A stretch of 52,554 nucleotides of DNA from Paenibacillus sp. A3. GTDB lineage: Bacteria; Bacillota; Bacilli; Paenibacillales; NBRC-103111. The position numbers were made by a program, and so were the translations under genes. Below the pieces are notes generated by a model. That model had not been told where the DNA came from and did not search any database. It saw only the letters and a program-made list of their open reading frames with translations. The stretch is taken from NCBI RefSeq assembly GCF_001399685.1, contig NZ_JTHN01000069.1, forward strand, positions 1 through 52,554, given 5' to 3'. Numbering within the stretch: the first letter of the stretch is position 1; each line of letters begins with the position of its first letter. This document shows positions 49,680 to 52,554 of this stretch, one piece after another.

Positions 49680-49762
49680 GATATACGCCCCTTCGTTATT
49701 CGTTACCGTTAGCATCCCCCCATAGTCCTTGTTTCCATTCCATCCGTTTCCTAAGCAGTACG

Positions 49763-49796
49763 AAAAAAAGCCTCCTCTTCAATCAAGAGGAAGCTT
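49763..49796 (-). terminator. Terminator overlapping the MFS stop codon
   Basis: On the minus strand, AGCTTCCTCTT and GAAGAGGAGGCT pair with one wobble across a short loop, followed by seven T residues. The stop codon (49783-49785) is in the loop region. Confidence 0.85.
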
Positions 49797-51156
49797 TCAT
49801 ACCGGGACGGGAGCCGCTCTTCGAGCCGGGACCGCGCACCGCCGTGGCCTCGCCCAAAGGCGGTTCTTCATCGGCGCGTCGGCTCAGCAGCCAGACCAGC
49901 CCGATTTGCAGCACGGCCGTTGCCGCCAGCACCCAGGGAAGCACCTGGCTGCCTGCGGTGCTTGTAAGCCAGACAAGCAGGCCGATTGATGCAACGCGTC
50001 CTCCGTTCAAGAACGTCTCGCGCATCACGACCGATTCGACCCGAAGCTGGCCTTTGAGCGGCAGCACGCCGATCAGGCGGTAATAGTACGAAGTGATCGT
50101 GTTGCCCTGCAGCGGCGCGCAAATGGAATAAATGATCATAAAAGCGATAACGGTGCCCAGCGTCAGTTTCCACAAAATGAACGCCGTGCCGATCACGAAT
50201 CCTATGGTTGAGATGAACATAAAGGCTTTCGCTTTGGATTCGGTGCCGTATCGGGAAATGAACATCCCCGTGCCGATGCCGAGACTGGCGTACAGTACCC
50301 CAAGGTAGCCGACCAGATCTTCCCGGCCGACGATCTGAAAAAGCAAAATATTCGGCAAAAACAGCATCAGCCCCTGAAACAGCCCCATAACCAAAAAGGC
50401 GATTAGCGAGTAAGTCCAGTCCCGGTTTTTGCGCATCAGCAGGCCGACGTATTTCAGATAATACGCTTTATGGTGCGAAGCTTTCATCGGGATCTTGAAG
50501 CTGCCGAGCGCCGCCAGCAAAAACATAAGGAACGAGATGCCGAAAACGATCGTATAGCCCTGCAAGCCCTCGAATTGCCGAATGAGAAATCCGGCCAAGG
50601 CCGGTCCGATCAGCCCGCCCAGCGTAAACGTTATCATATTGATCGCGAGAAAACGGATGCGGTTCCGGTCCGTCGTAACGTCATACATCAAGGTCAGATA
50701 ACCTCCCCAATAAAACGAACTCGCGATGCCGTTCAGCACGGCAAAGAGCACATAATATTGAGCCACCAGCTCCCCGGAGAAAACAACGGACAAATAAAAC
50801 AGCGCAATCATCGCAATGCCCAGCCGGTACGTCACCATGCGGTCCTTGCGCTTGATCATCCAGCCGCCGAGCGCGAATGCCAGCGGAGCCACCGCGTAGT
50901 TAATCGCATAATAAGCTCCGTTGATTTCAAGGCTGTGGGTCAGCCGCCACAAGTACAGCGTCAAAAAGACGCCGGACATCGAAGCTCCGAACTGAAAGCA
51001 AAAATGAATAAAGAGCGAAGCGACGGCCTCGGCCGACAGCCTCTTTTCTTCCGGTACCGCCGTCTTCCGCGACTCCGCCCAATGCCTGACCGCTTCTCCG
51101 AGTCGTAACCCCATCCGAACCTGGACCGCCTCTCCCGGCAAACAGGAGGCGCCCAT
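49783..51156 (-). CDS. MFS-family transporter
   Basis: Membrane protein of 457 residues with about 12 hydrophobic segments after a soluble N-terminus of about 45 residues. Features of the major facilitator superfamily include the helix 2-3 loop GGWMIKRKDRMVTYRLG, NGIASSFYWGGYLTLMYDVT and GPALAGFLIRQF. Substrate unknown; a drug or metabolite exporter is the usual guess. Two starts are possible: ATG 51156 (GGAGG only two bases away) and ATG 51114 (weak site); the promoter at 51190-51219 allows either. The C-terminal tail is basic and Gly/Ser-rich. Downstream of the ArsR-type gene on the same strand with its own promoter. Confidence 0.88.
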   Translation of the reverse strand: MGASCLPGEAVQVRMGLRLGEAVRHWAESRKTAVPEEKRLSAEAVASLFIHFCFQFGASMSGVFLTLYLWRLTHSLEINGAYYAINYAVAPLAFALGGWMIKRKDRMVTYRLGIAMIALFYLSVVFSGELVAQYYVLFAVLNGIASSFYWGGYLTLMYDVTTDRNRIRFLAINMITFTLGGLIGPALAGFLIRQFEGLQGYTIVFGISFLMFLLAALGSFKIPMKASHHKAYYLKYVGLLMRKNRDWTYSLIAFLVMGLFQGLMLFLPNILLFQIVGREDLVGYLGVLYASLGIGTGMFISRYGTESKAKAFMFISTIGFVIGTAFILWKLTLGTVIAFMIIYSICAPLQGNTITSYYYRLIGVLPLKGQLRVESVVMRETFLNGGRVASIGLLVWLTSTAGSQVLPWVLAATAVLQIGLVWLLSRRADEEPPLGEATAVRGPGSKSGSRPGMKASS

Positions 51157-51189
51157 ACCCTCCGTTCGCTCAATATCGATTTTACGACC

Positions 51190-51219
51190 ATTGTATCAGC
51201 GGGAGGAGCCGTTTGTGAA
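51190..51219 (-). promoter_or_regulatory. Promoter of the MFS gene
   Basis: On the minus strand, TTCACA (51214-51219, 5 of 6) and TACAAT (51190-51195, 5 of 6) with an 18-base spacer. An imperfect palindrome, GTTTG(tgaaaccg)CAAAC at 51211-51228, overlaps the -35. Confidence 0.6.
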
Positions 51220-51228
51220 ACCGCAAAC
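51211..51228. promoter_or_regulatory. Candidate operator overlapping the MFS promoter
   Basis: GTTTG and CAAAC arms separated by eight bases overlap the -35 box. The nearest candidate binder is the ArsR-type regulator encoded just upstream; no direct evidence. Confidence 0.3.
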
Positions 51229-51354
51229 AAGCGCGATTGCAAGCGTATCCGGTCATTTTTCGCCAGCAGCGGGATGAGGCCCCGGTCAACCTCCCGTTAT
51301 TAGCCATTTCCCCGTCCCTTGTCGGTTTGATGCACCACTGTACCAGTCGCCCGT

Positions 51355-52044
51355 TTAATCCAGCCGAATTCCGAATCGCTCTGCTATGCCTTGCTTTCCT
51401 TCTTGTGTGATTCGCACGGCCCGGCTTTTCTCCTCCCGGCGAAACCAATCCATCGCAATCATCCGTTCGGTTAGCCCTTGCCCGAGGGCGCCGGCCAAAT
51501 GATGCTCGCGCTCCGTCCAATCGAGACAGCAGCGGGAGAAAGCCCGCCGCTTCTTGCGAAGCTGCGGCAAGTCCAAGCCGAAATCCGCAAAAAAACGTTC
51601 GCCGGAAGCCGTAACGTGAAGCTGCAGCCCGTCTTTCTGCAAATGCCCAGCGCTTTGCAGCGATTCCGTAATGCGTACCGCAGCTTCCCCTGCCAAATGG
51701 TCGTAGCACATCCGGGCGTGGCGCAGCTTTTTCATTTGGTCCGATTGCCGTAACGAGACGACAGGCGCCGGCCCGGCAAACGAAAGCAGTTGCTCAATCA
51801 TTTCCGCATCGCTCGCCTGCGCAATCCGGTAATACCGGTGCCGGCCGTGCTTTTCTACCGTTACAATTCCGAGCTCCGCCATTTTGGCCAAATGGAAGCT
51901 GGCGGTTTGCGGCGTGATTCCCGCTGCGGCTGCCAAATCCCCGGCCGGATGGCAGCGGCCGTCAAGCAGATGCAGCAGGATGGCCGCCCGGGACGGGTCG
52001 CTAATCAGCGAAGCAATGGATGATACATTCCGATTCAGGCTCAT
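51355..52044 (-). CDS. ArsR-family transcriptional regulator
   Basis: Regulator of 229 residues from the ATG at 52044, preceded by AAGGAGG. The winged helix is at residues about 5-85: ISDPSRAAILLHLLDGRCHP, AGITPQTASFHLAKMAELGI and VTVEKHGRHRYYRIA. The remaining 130 residues form an extra domain with CYDHLAGEAAVRITESL and RKKRRAFSRCCLDWTEREHH, known in the YdfF/long-ArsR group. Cys residues are present (CYDH, RCC) but do not form the classic ArsR/SmtB metal site. Divergent from the flavin-reductase-like gene and upstream of the MFS gene, either of which it may control. Confidence 0.9.
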   Translation of the reverse strand: MSLNRNVSSIASLISDPSRAAILLHLLDGRCHPAGDLAAAAGITPQTASFHLAKMAELGIVTVEKHGRHRYYRIAQASDAEMIEQLLSFAGPAPVVSLRQSDQMKKLRHARMCYDHLAGEAAVRITESLQSAGHLQKDGLQLHVTASGERFFADFGLDLPQLRKKRRAFSRCCLDWTEREHHLAGALGQGLTERMIAMDWFRREEKSRAVRITQEGKQGIAERFGIRLD

Positions 52045-52078
52045 CGTAGTCCTCCTTTTCATTGCATTCCACATTTCG

Positions 52079-52107
52079 ATGATAATGGAAACGTCCATGA
52101 ATTACAA
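52079..52107 (-). promoter_or_regulatory. Promoter of the ArsR-type gene
   Basis: On the minus strand, TTGTAA (52102-52107) and TATCAT (52079-52084) with a 17-base spacer. Predicted start near 52072, 28 bases before the ATG. Confidence 0.5.
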
Positions 52108-52171
52108 TGAGTCAGGAACAGTTATCCTGCATTTCCTATCGGACAATGATAACCATCGGAGGTAATGAAGC

Positions 52172-52554
52172 ATGAACACAAAAGCATCCCCTACGGAAGC
52201 AAGCCATTTGAACATTCAGCCAAAAATTTTATACTACGGCATGCCCGTTATTCTCGCTACGACGCTGAACGAAGACGGTACGACCAACATCAGTCCCCTT
52301 TCCTCGTCTTGGGCGCTCGGACGTTATCTGGTGCTCGGCATGGGCTTCGGCGGCCAAGGCATCGACAATCTGCAGCGGACGCCGGAGCTGGTCGTCAACG
52401 TTCCCGACGCCGCCATGTGGCAGCAGGTCGAAAAGCTGGGCTCGCTCACCGGAAAACATCCGGTGCCGGACTACAAAGCGCAGATGGGCTACCGCTACGA
52501 GCCGGATAAATTCACCGCCGCCCGGCTTACGCCAGCCGATTCGCTGTCCGTTAA
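52172..52554 (+). CDS. Flavin-reductase-like FMN-binding protein (cut by window end)
   Basis: Open reading frame from the ATG at 52172 (GGAGGT eight bases upstream), still open at the last base; 127 codons visible. The N-terminus (LYYGMPVILATTLNEDGTTN, then ISPLSSSWALG) and LQRTPELVVNVP match the split-barrel flavin reductase / FMN-binding family. The 3' part is outside the window, so length and C-terminal motifs cannot be judged. Divergent from the ArsR-type regulator, a common arrangement for a regulator and its target. Confidence 0.85.
   Translation, partial: MNTKASPTEASHLNIQPKILYYGMPVILATTLNEDGTTNISPLSSSWALGRYLVLGMGFGGQGIDNLQRTPELVVNVPDAAMWQQVEKLGSLTGKHPVPDYKAQMGYRYEPDKFTAARLTPADSLSV

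Overview
The window looks like a chromosomal segment of a spore-forming, monoderm Bacillota, most probably Paenibacillus or a close relative. The evidence is gene content and style: two proteins ending in triple SLH domains, a YesM/YesN-type sensor and AraC-type regulator pair, PrkA, a Bacillus-type deoxynucleoside operon (SorC-type DeoR, NupC, Pdp, DeoC) with a CcpA-like cre, strong GGAGG ribosome binding sites, and many T-tailed intrinsic terminators. There are no rRNA, tRNA, CRISPR, phage or transposase genes. The first and last features are cut by the window edges.

Layout. 1-6.6 kb: two two-component systems on the minus strand (YesN/YesM type, then OmpR regulator plus 7TMR-DISM kinase). 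6.8-11.6 kb: decayed remnant of a MATE efflux gene, a membrane-anchored DUF2334 deacetylase-like protein with VCBS/FG-GAP-like repeats, a 63-residue coiled-coil ORF, and an unusual LytTR-PAS-histidine kinase. 11.7-20.3 kb: an RND pump gene, its lipoprotein adaptor and a secreted multi-beta-domain protein, preceded by an OmpR-type regulator/kinase pair. 20.5-24.4 kb: a large SLH-anchored metallophosphoesterase behind a promoter with four 11-bp-phased hexamers resembling a Pho box. 24.7-29.5 kb: prkA, an ECF sigma factor and a VanR/VanS-like pair. 29.9-36.8 kb: a HutD-like protein, a lactonase-family beta-propeller, and the deo operon with operator, promoter and cre. 36.9-46.8 kb: a surface-protein cluster with an SLH protein carrying carboxypeptidase-regulatory-like repeats, a TPR/GT2 glycosyltransferase, and a 1,561-residue protein made of five tandem 834-bp units with no signal peptide. 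47-52.5 kb: a DUF2161 nuclease-fold protein, a secreted polysaccharide deacetylase, a thioredoxin-reductase-like flavoprotein, an MFS transporter, an ArsR-type regulator and the start of a flavin-reductase-like gene.

The most interesting signal is non-coding. Two complete copies and one edge-truncated copy of a nested inverted-repeat element (about 216 bp, 279 bp, and a right end at bases 1-72) each lie directly against an intrinsic-terminator hairpin. In both complete copies the hairpin is present on both sides of the element, so the element looks inserted into a terminator with duplication of the hairpin. Internal stems show compensatory changes between copies. This fits a small non-autonomous, terminator-targeting mobile element; no transposase is in the window, so the mobiliser is unknown.

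Functionally the segment is dominated by envelope sensing (four regulator/kinase pairs plus one solo kinase), envelope export and decoration (RND system, SLH proteins, glycosyltransferase, deacetylases) and nucleoside salvage.
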